From: Io17-Chloro-G2 sp034420695
Lineage (GTDB): Bacteria > Chloroflexota > Dehalococcoidia > Lucifugimonadales > UBA3495
Assembly (NCBI GenBank): GCA_034420695.1
Contig: DAOULB010000051.1
Span: forward strand, 1-64,000
Length of the DNA: 64,000 nt
Direction: 5' to 3'
The position numbers and the translations under genes are program-made. The notes beneath the pieces are model-generated. The model saw only the letters and a list, made by a program, of their open reading frames with translations. It was not told where the DNA came from and did no database searches. How positions within the stretch are numbered: the first letter of the stretch is position 1; each line of letters opens with the position of its first letter. Below, piece by piece: positions 57,144 to 64,000 of the stretch.

Positions 57144-57677
57144 TCAGCCGACCATCTCAAAGTCGGTCTCTACGGAGGTGGGATTGGCCACGGACTGGGT
57201 TACGGGGGAGCCTTCGACGGCCAAGCGCCAGATTTCGCGAAGGGTGGCTTCGTCGGCGTCGGCCCGGACGAAGCACTTGGCGGAGATACGGCCATAGCCG
57301 GGATTTCCCTCGTCCTCGACACCGGCCCACTTGCGGATATTGTCGAAGTAACCTTCCACGGCGATTTCCAGGTCGTGGATGCGCACGCCCTGCTTGGTGG
57401 CGTTCACGACAAAGCCGACGGTCATGCAACTGCCAATGGCGGACAGGAGTTGCTCGTGGGCGCTGGCGGCGACGTCGGTGGCGGTGAGGTCGCCGGGTTC
57501 GTCCATGTCCACTTGGTGGTTCCGCATGTAGGCACGGGCACGCATACCGTCCTGCCAAACCACTCGGGACTTCCAGGGGCCGGTCACGGCGTTGAAAACG
57601 TCGGGGTCCCGAAAGGAGTCCAGCACTTCGGCCAGCTTTTCCCGGGGGAGGCCATTCAGGTCTCGCTCTTTCGCCAT
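57144..57677 (-). CDS. OsmC/Ohr-family protein, one active-site Cys missing
   Basis: A 177-residue OsmC-fold protein. The conserved SAIGSCMTVGFVVNATKQG holds the first Cys, but the second conserved cysteine, normally in xxCPVS near the C-terminus, is Ser (EGSPVTQSV). Peroxidase activity by the two-Cys mechanism is therefore doubtful. It resembles OsmC-like proteins beside rhodaneses in sulfur metabolism. ATG at 57677 and an 11-nt gap to the rhodanese gene make an operon likely. Confidence 0.85.
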   Translation of the reverse strand: MAKERDLNGLPREKLAEVLDSFRDPDVFNAVTGPWKSRVVWQDGMRARAYMRNHQVDMDEPGDLTATDVAASAHEQLLSAIGSCMTVGFVVNATKQGVRIHDLEIAVEGYFDNIRKWAGVEDEGNPGYGRISAKCFVRADADEATLREIWRLAVEGSPVTQSVANPTSVETDFEMVG

Positions 57678-57773
57678 GTCAAACTCCTAGATGCCGGTTA
57701 ATTGGTTGCCGGTTGATGTTCCTGATGTGGCCGGGCCATGGGGGGTTTGTCTCCCCAACCAACCCAGACCAGA

Positions 57774-58937
57774 TTAACCGAATTCCGACCGCAGTTGCCC
57801 GGCGGCCTCGGCAATTACACGCATCTTCTTGGCGGCCATTTCGTGGCTATTGACGTTCCGCTCGGCGAAGGTGCCGAAGCCGCAGTCGGGGTTTAGGTAA
57901 ATGTTTTGCGGGTCGAAATACTGCAGTAGCTCCCTGACCCGCTGGACTATCTGCTCCGGGGGTTCCACCTCGTCGGTGCGGGGATTGACCACACCCAAGC
58001 CTATCTCCTTCTCGTTGCGGTACTCTTTGAAGACTTCCATCTCGCCGGCCCGGGGTGTGGCGCACTCCAGGACCAGTTGGTCGATGTTCATTTGCACCAA
58101 GTAGGGCAGCATCGGTCCGTAGTTGCCGGTGAGCAGCACGTCTTCCCGGCGGCTCCAATTGCCGCGGCAGACGTGGACGCCGGTCTTGATGCCGGTGATG
58201 CCTTCCATGGTCTCGTTCATCAGCCTGACGGCGAACTCCAACTCGTCGGTGGGGTCCCGGCGGTTGGGCAGGGCGGCACACATGAAGGTCTCGGTGCTTT
58301 CCTCGCCGAACACCACTTGGCTCAGGATAGGCTCATCCAACTGGACAAAGTCGCAACCCCCATCCCGGAGGGCGACTATCTCCTCACGGAGGATGGCAAC
58401 TACGTCCTTGGCCAAGTCTTCCGGGTTGGGGTAAACCCGGTCGGACAGCCCCTCGAACCAACTGGAGCGGGTCAGCATGTAGGGGCCGGGCAACGGGATT
58501 TTAATCTGACGGTCGGTGTGTTCCCGCATAAAGGCCAGTTCGTCCAAGGCAAGACCCTGGCGCTTGCCGATGACGTCCACCACGATGGGACTCTTGATGG
58601 CGAAGGAGGGAACGTCGAGGGCCCGCAACACCTCTTCCATGCGGGCGCGGTCCCTGGAGTAGTCCAGCAGTTCCGACACCTTCATCAACTGCATTCCGGT
58701 GAGCTTGTCCACGGCAAAGGAGTAGAAGTTGTCGCGCCGCTGCTCGCCGTCGCTGATAATGTCCACTCCCGCCTCTTCCTGGGCACGGATGCAGGCCAGC
58801 ACCTCCCCATCGGCCGCGGCGTTAAATTCGTCCAAGGAAATCTCCCCCGCCTCCTTCCGGCGCAGGGCCCGAACCAGTTCCGTCGAGCGGGGCCAGCTTC
58901 CTACTACGGTTACGGGAAACAGGGGCGCTTGGGCCAT
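57774..58937 (-). CDS. MetE C-terminal-like (cobalamin-independent methyltransferase-type) enzyme
   Basis: A 387-residue MetE-like TIM barrel: FPVTVVGSWPRSTELVRAL start, DIISDGEQRRDNF, FVQLDEPIL and the zinc ligands in VHVCRGNW (His, Cys) and PDCGFGTF (Cys). It is a stand-alone C-terminal domain, as in archaeal MetE-like or xenobiotic demethylating/uroporphyrinogen-type enzymes. It probably transfers a methyl group to or from a thiol. ATG at 58937 has AGGAA 5-6 nt upstream; the earlier frame is not conserved. Substrate unknown. Confidence 0.88.
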   Translation of the reverse strand: MAQAPLFPVTVVGSWPRSTELVRALRRKEAGEISLDEFNAAADGEVLACIRAQEEAGVDIISDGEQRRDNFYSFAVDKLTGMQLMKVSELLDYSRDRARMEEVLRALDVPSFAIKSPIVVDVIGKRQGLALDELAFMREHTDRQIKIPLPGPYMLTRSSWFEGLSDRVYPNPEDLAKDVVAILREEIVALRDGGCDFVQLDEPILSQVVFGEESTETFMCAALPNRRDPTDELEFAVRLMNETMEGITGIKTGVHVCRGNWSRREDVLLTGNYGPMLPYLVQMNIDQLVLECATPRAGEMEVFKEYRNEKEIGLGVVNPRTDEVEPPEQIVQRVRELLQYFDPQNIYLNPDCGFGTFAERNVNSHEMAAKKMRVIAEAAGQLRSEFG

Positions 58938-59097
58938 TGGGGTTCCTGCCAAGGGGCTGTCGTTCCAACGGAGTTGCCGCATCAGGCGCTGTTGCGGGCT
59001 GGTGCTAATTTATCGTAAAACCGGCTGGGGGTACAGCGGGGAGAAAGGATGGGGCTCGCGCCCCAGGTTTAGTCGCTGCCGCCCGGTGGACCGCGCC

Positions 59098-59961
59098 CTA
59101 ACCGAAGAAGCCCGACTGGAGGTGGTCACGGATTACTTGGGCTACGAGTTCCGGGCGTTGAACGGGGACGTCATGGATGCTGTCTTCGAGCCATACGACC
59201 TTGGAATTGGGTATGAGTCTTTGGGCGGCGGCCATGGTCTCCGCCCGCTGCAGGGCGCGGGTCTCTCCCTGGGGGTCCCGCTGGCGGGCCGGCATCATCA
59301 GCACGGGGCATTGCAGCTTGGGGAACAACTGGGGCGGGTGGTGGTCCCAGAGGGCCTCGATGATGCGAATGTGGTTCTCCCGGGACAGCTTGGCGCGGAT
59401 GGTCCCGTCTCCCAAGGTCTCGAAGTTGGCGAGAACCATACGCTCGAAAGCGGGGCCGAACTCCTCGGTACGAGGGCGGATTCTTTCCCGGAAGGCCTCC
59501 AAGGTCATGCCGACAAAGACAGGCGGGGCCATCTGCTCACGGGCTTCGTCCAAGGTTGGGTACCGAGCAGAGGGTTCGATGGTGCCGCCATCCACGAGGC
59601 AGATGCCGCTGACCAGTCCCGGATGAGCGGCTGCAAGTTCCAAGGCAACATCGGCGCCCCAGGAATGGCCCACGACTACAGGGTTTTCCAGATTCTTGGC
59701 TTTCAGTATTCCGATGGCATCTTGGACGACGGTGGCGAAGTCGTAGCCTTCGTCCGGCTTGGCGCTGTCGCCGTGTCCTCTTTGGTCCACGGCCACTACG
59801 CGAAAGTCCCGGGACAGTATCGGGGCAACCTCTTCCCAGATATAGCAGGTGGAGGCCAGGCCGTGGAGCAACAACAAGGGTTGCCCGGAGCCTCCCCAGT
59901 CCCGGCAGTGGAAGCTGAGGCCGTTGGCAGGGATTTGTTCGTCGCTGGGGTAGTAGGGCAT
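59098..59961 (-). CDS. Alpha/beta-hydrolase fold enzyme
   Basis: A 287-residue alpha/beta hydrolase with LLLLHGLASTCYIW (oxyanion region), VAVDQRGHGDSAKPDEGYDF, nucleophile Ser in VVGHSWGADVA, an acid in PVLMMPARQRD, and His in IHDVPVQRP. The substrate could be an ester, lactone or epoxide; the D-R-G-H-G-x-S strand pattern fits many families. ATG at 59961 chosen because earlier codons are not conserved-looking. It diverges from the branched-chain transporter operon. Confidence 0.88.
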   Translation of the reverse strand: MPYYPSDEQIPANGLSFHCRDWGGSGQPLLLLHGLASTCYIWEEVAPILSRDFRVVAVDQRGHGDSAKPDEGYDFATVVQDAIGILKAKNLENPVVVGHSWGADVALELAAAHPGLVSGICLVDGGTIEPSARYPTLDEAREQMAPPVFVGMTLEAFRERIRPRTEEFGPAFERMVLANFETLGDGTIRAKLSRENHIRIIEALWDHHPPQLFPKLQCPVLMMPARQRDPQGETRALQRAETMAAAQRLIPNSKVVWLEDSIHDVPVQRPELVAQVIRDHLQSGFFG

Positions 59962-60103
59962 TGCAGCATCCCGGAAGGGTGATAGAGTGGCCGTAATATA
60001 TGCGCTGCCCTCAAATATCGCAAACAAGGGCTACACGGACAGGATCCGCCATTAACGGTTTGGGGCCATGGGAAAATACCTTGTCACGCGTGGTAAATAA
60101 TCG

Positions 60104-60132
60104 TTGACTGCTGCAACGAAAGCGTATAGATT
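60104..60132 (+). promoter_or_regulatory. Promoter of the branched-chain-type transporter operon
   Basis: TTGACT (60104-60109) and TAGATT (60127-60132) are 17 nt apart. Transcription would start near 60139, supporting the ATG at 60171 rather than the ATG at 60138 for the binding-protein gene. Confidence 0.6.
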
Positions 60133-60170
60133 CCAGTATGCAAACATCTCCAGTAGAGGACGTGGGCTTT

Positions 60171-61406
60171 ATGGTAAAACGATTTGGGACGTATTTCCTG
60201 ATTCTGGGCCTCTTGGCGATACTGACGCTGGCGGCGGCCGCCTGCGGCGCAGAGCCGACCCCTGCTCCCACGGAGCGACCGACTGAAGCGCCAACTGCAG
60301 TACCTACCGAGCCGCCGGCGGAACCCTTGCGGATTGGGGTAATGGAATCCCTGACGGGCCCCGGCGAGACCTATGGCACGGTGGCGAACCAGGCAAAGCA
60401 GATGGCTGCGGAAGAGATAAACGCTGCGGGCGGCATCAACGGGCGCATGTTGGAGCTAATAGTCGAAGACTCCAAGTGCAACGCCCAGGACGCTATTACT
60501 GCCTACCGCAAGCTTACGGACGTGGACGGGGTCAAGATTATTCTGGGCACCTCGTGCAGCGGGGCCATGCTGGGGGCAGCGCCCTTGGCTGAGGAAGACG
60601 GGGTAGTGATGTTCTCCGGATTGGCCACCAACCCGGATATTGCCAACGCGGGAGACTATATTTTCCGCACGGCAATGAGCGACCTTCAGCTGGGCATCGA
60701 CACAGGCAACGTGATGTGGGCCGACGGCGTCCGCACCCTGGCCACGATCACCGAGGCGACGGACTATGCCGAGGGAGTGCGGCGGACGACGGTGGAGCAA
60801 TTCGAGAAACGGGGCGGGGAGCTGGTTGCCGAGGAGCGGTATGCCTCGGACGTTACGGACTTCCGGAGTCAACTGACCAAGCTGCTAAGCGCCAATCCCG
60901 AGGGGATTCACATAGCCGCCCAAGCGGAATTCTCCGGGGGAACCGTGGTGAAGCAACTGAGGGAACTTGGCTACGAGGGCAAGCTTTACTCGGAGATTGT
61001 TCCCGTCGGGGCAACTGCCTTAGAGGTTGCCGGCGATGCGGCCACGGGGCTGAAGGCGATCACCGCTGAACTCGACCCGGCCAACACCAAGGGACAGGAG
61101 GTGCTGGCGAACTTCAGGGAGCGGTACGATTACGTGACGTTGCCGTGGTACTTGGGCTCGGCCTACGACGACGTTTATATCACCGCAGAGTGCCTGAAGG
61201 CGACCGATGACGACCAGGACGCCGACGGGATGCGGGACTGCCTGTACGGCATAACTTGGAGCGGCACCATCGGCGACAACTACAGCTTTGACAACAATGG
61301 CGAGGTCACCGGTCTTTCCAACGTGGTTGTGGAGGTCCTGCCCTTGGCGGAACGCACGGAGGACAACCAGGGTTACGAGATACTGGGCCCGGCCCCCATA
61401 GAATAA
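60171..61406 (+). CDS. Branched-chain amino-acid-type ABC substrate-binding lipoprotein (LivK/UrtA-like)
   Basis: A 411-residue periplasmic-binding protein type I. The lipoprotein signal FLILGLLAILTLAAAAC is followed by a Thr/Pro repeat linker, then RIGVMESLTGPGETYG with the ligand-binding first strand, and IILGTSCSGAMLGAAPLAEEDGVVMFSG. GTSCSGAM occupies the ligand-binding position usually Ser/Thr-rich in the LivJ group, so the ligand may be an amino acid or an amide. GAGGA lies 10 nt upstream of the ATG. First gene of the operon with permeases downstream. Confidence 0.92.
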   Translation: MVKRFGTYFLILGLLAILTLAAAACGAEPTPAPTERPTEAPTAVPTEPPAEPLRIGVMESLTGPGETYGTVANQAKQMAAEEINAAGGINGRMLELIVEDSKCNAQDAITAYRKLTDVDGVKIILGTSCSGAMLGAAPLAEEDGVVMFSGLATNPDIANAGDYIFRTAMSDLQLGIDTGNVMWADGVRTLATITEATDYAEGVRRTTVEQFEKRGGELVAEERYASDVTDFRSQLTKLLSANPEGIHIAAQAEFSGGTVVKQLRELGYEGKLYSEIVPVGATALEVAGDAATGLKAITAELDPANTKGQEVLANFRERYDYVTLPWYLGSAYDDVYITAECLKATDDDQDADGMRDCLYGITWSGTIGDNYSFDNNGEVTGLSNVVVEVLPLAERTEDNQGYEILGPAPIE

Positions 61407-61446
61407 GCGGGCCAAGTCTCTTGGCAGCGCGTGGGAATGGCCCACT

Positions 61447-62796
61447 GTGACTAGGTATTTGCAGGGTCGGGGCAGGGCGTTAGCCATTGTCCTGGCCTTG
61501 TTCATTGCGGCGTACATCTGCTGGAAGATAACCCAGTCTCCCGAGCAGGCGCTGCAGTTCACATACAACGGGCTGGCCGTAGGGGCGGTTTACGCCCTGC
61601 TGGCGATGGGATTCACCATCGTGTACAGCACGGTCTGGTTCTTCGACCTGTACTATGGGGCTGCGGCGGCACTGGGCGCTTACGGCGTCTTCTACCTCAG
61701 GTCCTCGGACCCGCTGTACAGCCGCTATGACGTAAACAGCGTAGCCGTCAATATTGTGTTCGCCTTGGTCGTGGCGGGTGTTACGGCTTGGGCGCTGCAG
61801 GCCGGCCTCTACGACAGGTTACGGGAGAGGTTCAATCCCACGGCTCTCAAAGCCGCCGGGGCCACCGTGGCCGGTGGAATGGGCGCATATACGGGAGTGG
61901 CGCTGGCCTTTCCCGAGGAGTTGTACCTGCTATTGAGCCCGGCGGCCGGCGTTGCAGTCGCCACGGCCGCCGGCTGGGCCATTTACCGGATATTCCGCCC
62001 GGTGCTTCCCGGCGCCCTTCGACTCCCCTTTGCAGCCATTACAGCGCTGGCGGGAGCAGTACTGGGGGCCTACTGCGGACTGCTCCTGAGCGGAGCGCCG
62101 GATGCGAACCTCTACCTTAGCTGGCTGGTGTCGTGCCTGCTGGCCGGATGCGTGGGATTGGCCCTGTACCGGGGGCTGTACGTGTACATGAGGGAGAGGG
62201 CCCGTTCTCCCTTGATAATGCTGGTGGCCTCCCTTGGAATCCTGCTCAGCATCACCGCCTTCGTCTCGATAGTCTTTGAAAGCGCACCCCGGCCGCTGCC
62301 GACGGCCTTCGGCAGTGAGTCCTGGGTATTGGGCGGGGCGTTCATCAAGGGGTTCAACATTTTCACGATCGGGGTTGCATTGGTGGGATTCGCCGGCTTG
62401 TGGGTGCTGCTGCAAAAGACTCCCTTCGGCCGGGCAGTGCGGGCGATTGGAGACGACGAAGAGGTGTCCAAGGTAGTGGGGATAAACACCACGGTGATCA
62501 TAGCGGTGGTGTTTTTCATCGGGGCTTTCTACGCCGCGGCGGCCGGCCTACTAAGCGGCCACGACACGGCAATACAGCCGAAAATGGGGCTGCTGTTACT
62601 GTTGAAGGGATGGATAGCTTCAGTGGTGGGGGGAATTGGCAACTTGTACGGCGCCATTGTGGGCGGCTTCGTACTGGGGTTATTGGAACAGTTCGGCATC
62701 TGGGACCTCACCGGCGAATGGAAGGACGCCATATCGTTCATCCTGCTCATCCTGTTCCTTTCCTTCTGGCCCAAGGGGCTGCTGCCCCGGAAATAG
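61447..62796 (+). CDS. Branched-chain-type ABC permease LivH-like with a large insertion
   Basis: A 449-residue permease, about 140-150 residues longer than LivH. N-terminal FTYNGLAVGAVYALLAMGFTIVYSTVWFFDLYYG is the normal LivH opening; the normal C-terminus (GFNIFTIGVALVGFAGLWVLLQKTPFGRAVRAIGDDEEVSKVVGIN, then VVGGIGNLYGAIVGGFVLGLLE) is present. The extra segment (~100-240) contains several hydrophobic helices (ALKAAGATVAGGMGAYTG, LPFAAITALAGAVLGAYCGLLL). GTG at 61447; the ribosome site is weak. It is 40 nt after the binding-protein gene. Confidence 0.9.
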   Translation: MTRYLQGRGRALAIVLALFIAAYICWKITQSPEQALQFTYNGLAVGAVYALLAMGFTIVYSTVWFFDLYYGAAAALGAYGVFYLRSSDPLYSRYDVNSVAVNIVFALVVAGVTAWALQAGLYDRLRERFNPTALKAAGATVAGGMGAYTGVALAFPEELYLLLSPAAGVAVATAAGWAIYRIFRPVLPGALRLPFAAITALAGAVLGAYCGLLLSGAPDANLYLSWLVSCLLAGCVGLALYRGLYVYMRERARSPLIMLVASLGILLSITAFVSIVFESAPRPLPTAFGSESWVLGGAFIKGFNIFTIGVALVGFAGLWVLLQKTPFGRAVRAIGDDEEVSKVVGINTTVIIAVVFFIGAFYAAAAGLLSGHDTAIQPKMGLLLLLKGWIASVVGGIGNLYGAIVGGFVLGLLEQFGIWDLTGEWKDAISFILLILFLSFWPKGLLPRK

Positions 62797-62821
62797 AGAG
62801 CGCGGCGGAACAGACGGGGCG

Positions 62822-63871
62822 ATGATTTCACAATTCGCAGACGGCCTGACAAGGTTGGCCCGGGACCCGCGTGAGGTGCTGCGCGGCCAGGGCAGGAACA
62901 TAGAGCTGTGGGCGAACCTGTTTGTCATTGCTTGGGCACTAGCCTTCATGTTGTGGCAGGGGATGGGGTTTGCCATCACCATAGCCACAGTTTTTGCCAT
63001 CTGGGCAATACTGGCAATAAGCCTGAACTTGGTGCTGGGGTTCACCGGGTTGCTGTCGGTGGGGCACATCGGCTTTTTTGGCATCGGGGCCTATGCTATG
63101 GCCATCCTGACGTCGGACCCGGCCTACGAGCAGTTGCGCACCGAGGCACTGGCCACCTACGGGTGGCCCTTCTTCGCTGCCCTGCCCATCAGCGCTTTAT
63201 CCGCCGGCTTGGTGGCGGTATTGGTTGGGGTTGTTTTCAACCGGTTCCGGGACGATATCTACGTGTTGGTGTCCTTCGGGTTCGCGATTATCGCCTTCAA
63301 CGTTTTCCTCAACTGGAGGGGTCTGACCCGGGGAGCGTTTGGCATTCACGAGATTGCCCCACCGGTCATCGGGGACTGGACCCTGAGCGGAGAGCTGGAG
63401 TTCCTGATATTGGCGCTGGTTTTCCTGGCGGTGATAATCGTGGTGGCGTGGTTCTTAGTGTCTTCATCGTTCGGACGGGTGCTTACCGCCATACGGGAGG
63501 ACGAGCAGGCCATAGAGGTGTTCGGCTACCGGGCAACGCATTACAAGCTGGCCGTCTGGGTTATATCGGCGATGATGGCGGGCTTGGCCGGGGGGTTGTT
63601 CGCCAGTTGGACCAGCTTCATCGATCCCAACTCTTTTATTCTCCTGGAATCGGTGCTGCTGGTGTCGATAGTCATCCTGGGAGGGCTGGCCTCCATCCGG
63701 GGTTCGTTGCTGGGGGCAATGGCATTTGTGCTGTTGGAAGAGGGGATGCGTTTTCTGCCCTTCTTACCCACGGAGTACGTTGGACAGGCCCGGCAAGTGG
63801 TGCTGGGGATTCTCCTGGTGCTGCTGATGCTATACCGGCCCCAGGGCTTGGTGGGGAGATACAAGCTATGA
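62822..63871 (+). CDS. Branched-chain-type ABC permease LivM-like
   Basis: A 349-residue permease: NLVLGFTGLLSVGHIGFFGIGAYAMAIL near residue 70, the conserved SSFGRVLTAIREDEQAIEVFGY cytoplasmic loop, and C-terminal LGGLASIRGSLLGAMAFVLLEEG with RPQGLVGRYKL. It starts with ATG at 62822, 25 nt after the LivH-like gene, with GGGGCG upstream. Its stop TGA overlaps the next ATG. Confidence 0.92.
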   Translation: MISQFADGLTRLARDPREVLRGQGRNIELWANLFVIAWALAFMLWQGMGFAITIATVFAIWAILAISLNLVLGFTGLLSVGHIGFFGIGAYAMAILTSDPAYEQLRTEALATYGWPFFAALPISALSAGLVAVLVGVVFNRFRDDIYVLVSFGFAIIAFNVFLNWRGLTRGAFGIHEIAPPVIGDWTLSGELEFLILALVFLAVIIVVAWFLVSSSFGRVLTAIREDEQAIEVFGYRATHYKLAVWVISAMMAGLAGGLFASWTSFIDPNSFILLESVLLVSIVILGGLASIRGSLLGAMAFVLLEEGMRFLPFLPTEYVGQARQVVLGILLVLLMLYRPQGLVGRYKL

Positions 63872-64000
63872 GACAAGCCGGCTCCGGAGGACAACAGACC
63901 TTCGCCTTGGAAACGGCCGGAATTTCGAAGCATTTCGGCGCGGTCAAGGCCATTGACGAACTGACTATTTCCATTCCACGGGAGGGCACGACCAGCATAG
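63868..64000 (+). CDS. Branched-chain-type ABC ATPase LivG-like, 5' part
   Basis: ATG at 63868 overlaps the previous stop (ATGA). The 44 visible residues show LETAGISKHFGAVKAIDELTISIPREGTTSI, the LivG opening before the Walker A motif. The gene continues past the right edge. Confidence 0.88.
   Translation, partial: MRQAGSGGQQTFALETAGISKHFGAVKAIDELTISIPREGTTSI

Noticed and set aside
58938..59097. Partial SAM-riboswitch-like word (CCTGATGCGGCAAC) upstream of the MetE-like gene
   Set aside because: Only the one short word resembles a SAM aptamer; no flanking P1-P4 helices or terminator could be built.

Overview
The window looks like chromosome from a GC-rich Chloroflexota bacterium, most likely a Dehalococcoidia/SAR202-type lineage. 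This is an inference from three things. Lipoproteins carry Val-Lys-Glu-rich linkers after the lipobox. There is a dnaJ-hspR-clp heat-shock operon. The catabolic gene mix (two luciferase-like flavin monooxygenases, an acyl-CoA-dehydrogenase-type hydroxylase, a CaiB CoA-transferase, a P450 with a 3Fe-4S ferredoxin, a MetE-like enzyme) fits such genomes. No rRNA or phylogenetic marker was compared.

Layout. 1-9.1 kb: minus-strand histidine and translation genes (hisIE, hisF, hisS) interspersed with a HAD hydrolase, a PaREP1-like protein, a P450/ferredoxin pair, a cyclase-family hydrolase, a GlcG-like protein and an LLM oxidoreductase. 9.2-15.1 kb: a large ankyrin/metallopeptidase lipoprotein, a CaiB transferase, a gamma-carbonic-anhydrase-like protein and a VTT membrane protein. 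15.4-20.1 kb: a heat-shock locus, dnaJ-hspR-clpC facing hsp20 across an AT-rich divergent promoter region. 20.1-26.2 kb: tRNA-Asn, a Cu/Zn-SOD-like protein that lacks one copper ligand, a DUF255 protein, an EEP-family hydrolase and a flavin hydroxylase.

26.3-39.4 kb is the accessory region. A minus-strand type I restriction-modification operon reads hsdM, HigA-like HTH gene, small ORF, hsdS, trypsin-like serine protease, hsdR. The protease overlaps hsdR by ATGA. The protease and the unusual N-terminal extension of HsdR appear to share a domain, and that extension is AT-rich like the protease gene and unlike the rest of hsdR. About 3 kb away is an AT-rich pair, an HD-domain dNTPase-like protein and a YwgA-like partner. 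Between the two lies an array of TTTGTC motifs spaced exactly 21 bp apart. This protease-linked restriction system is the best candidate in the window for something undescribed.

39.6-50 kb: tandem partial copies of a small membrane-protein gene, a copper amine oxidase, an Smr-domain protein and a five-gene oligopeptide-type ABC importer operon. 50.2-60 kb: a GH15 glycosidase gene interrupted by a TGA in its conserved catalytic motif, a hicAB module with its promoter/operator, a DUF4349 lipoprotein, an NDUFA9-like reductase, a rhodanese/OsmC pair, a MetE-like enzyme and an alpha/beta hydrolase. 60.1-64 kb: a branched-chain amino-acid-type ABC importer operon running off the right edge.
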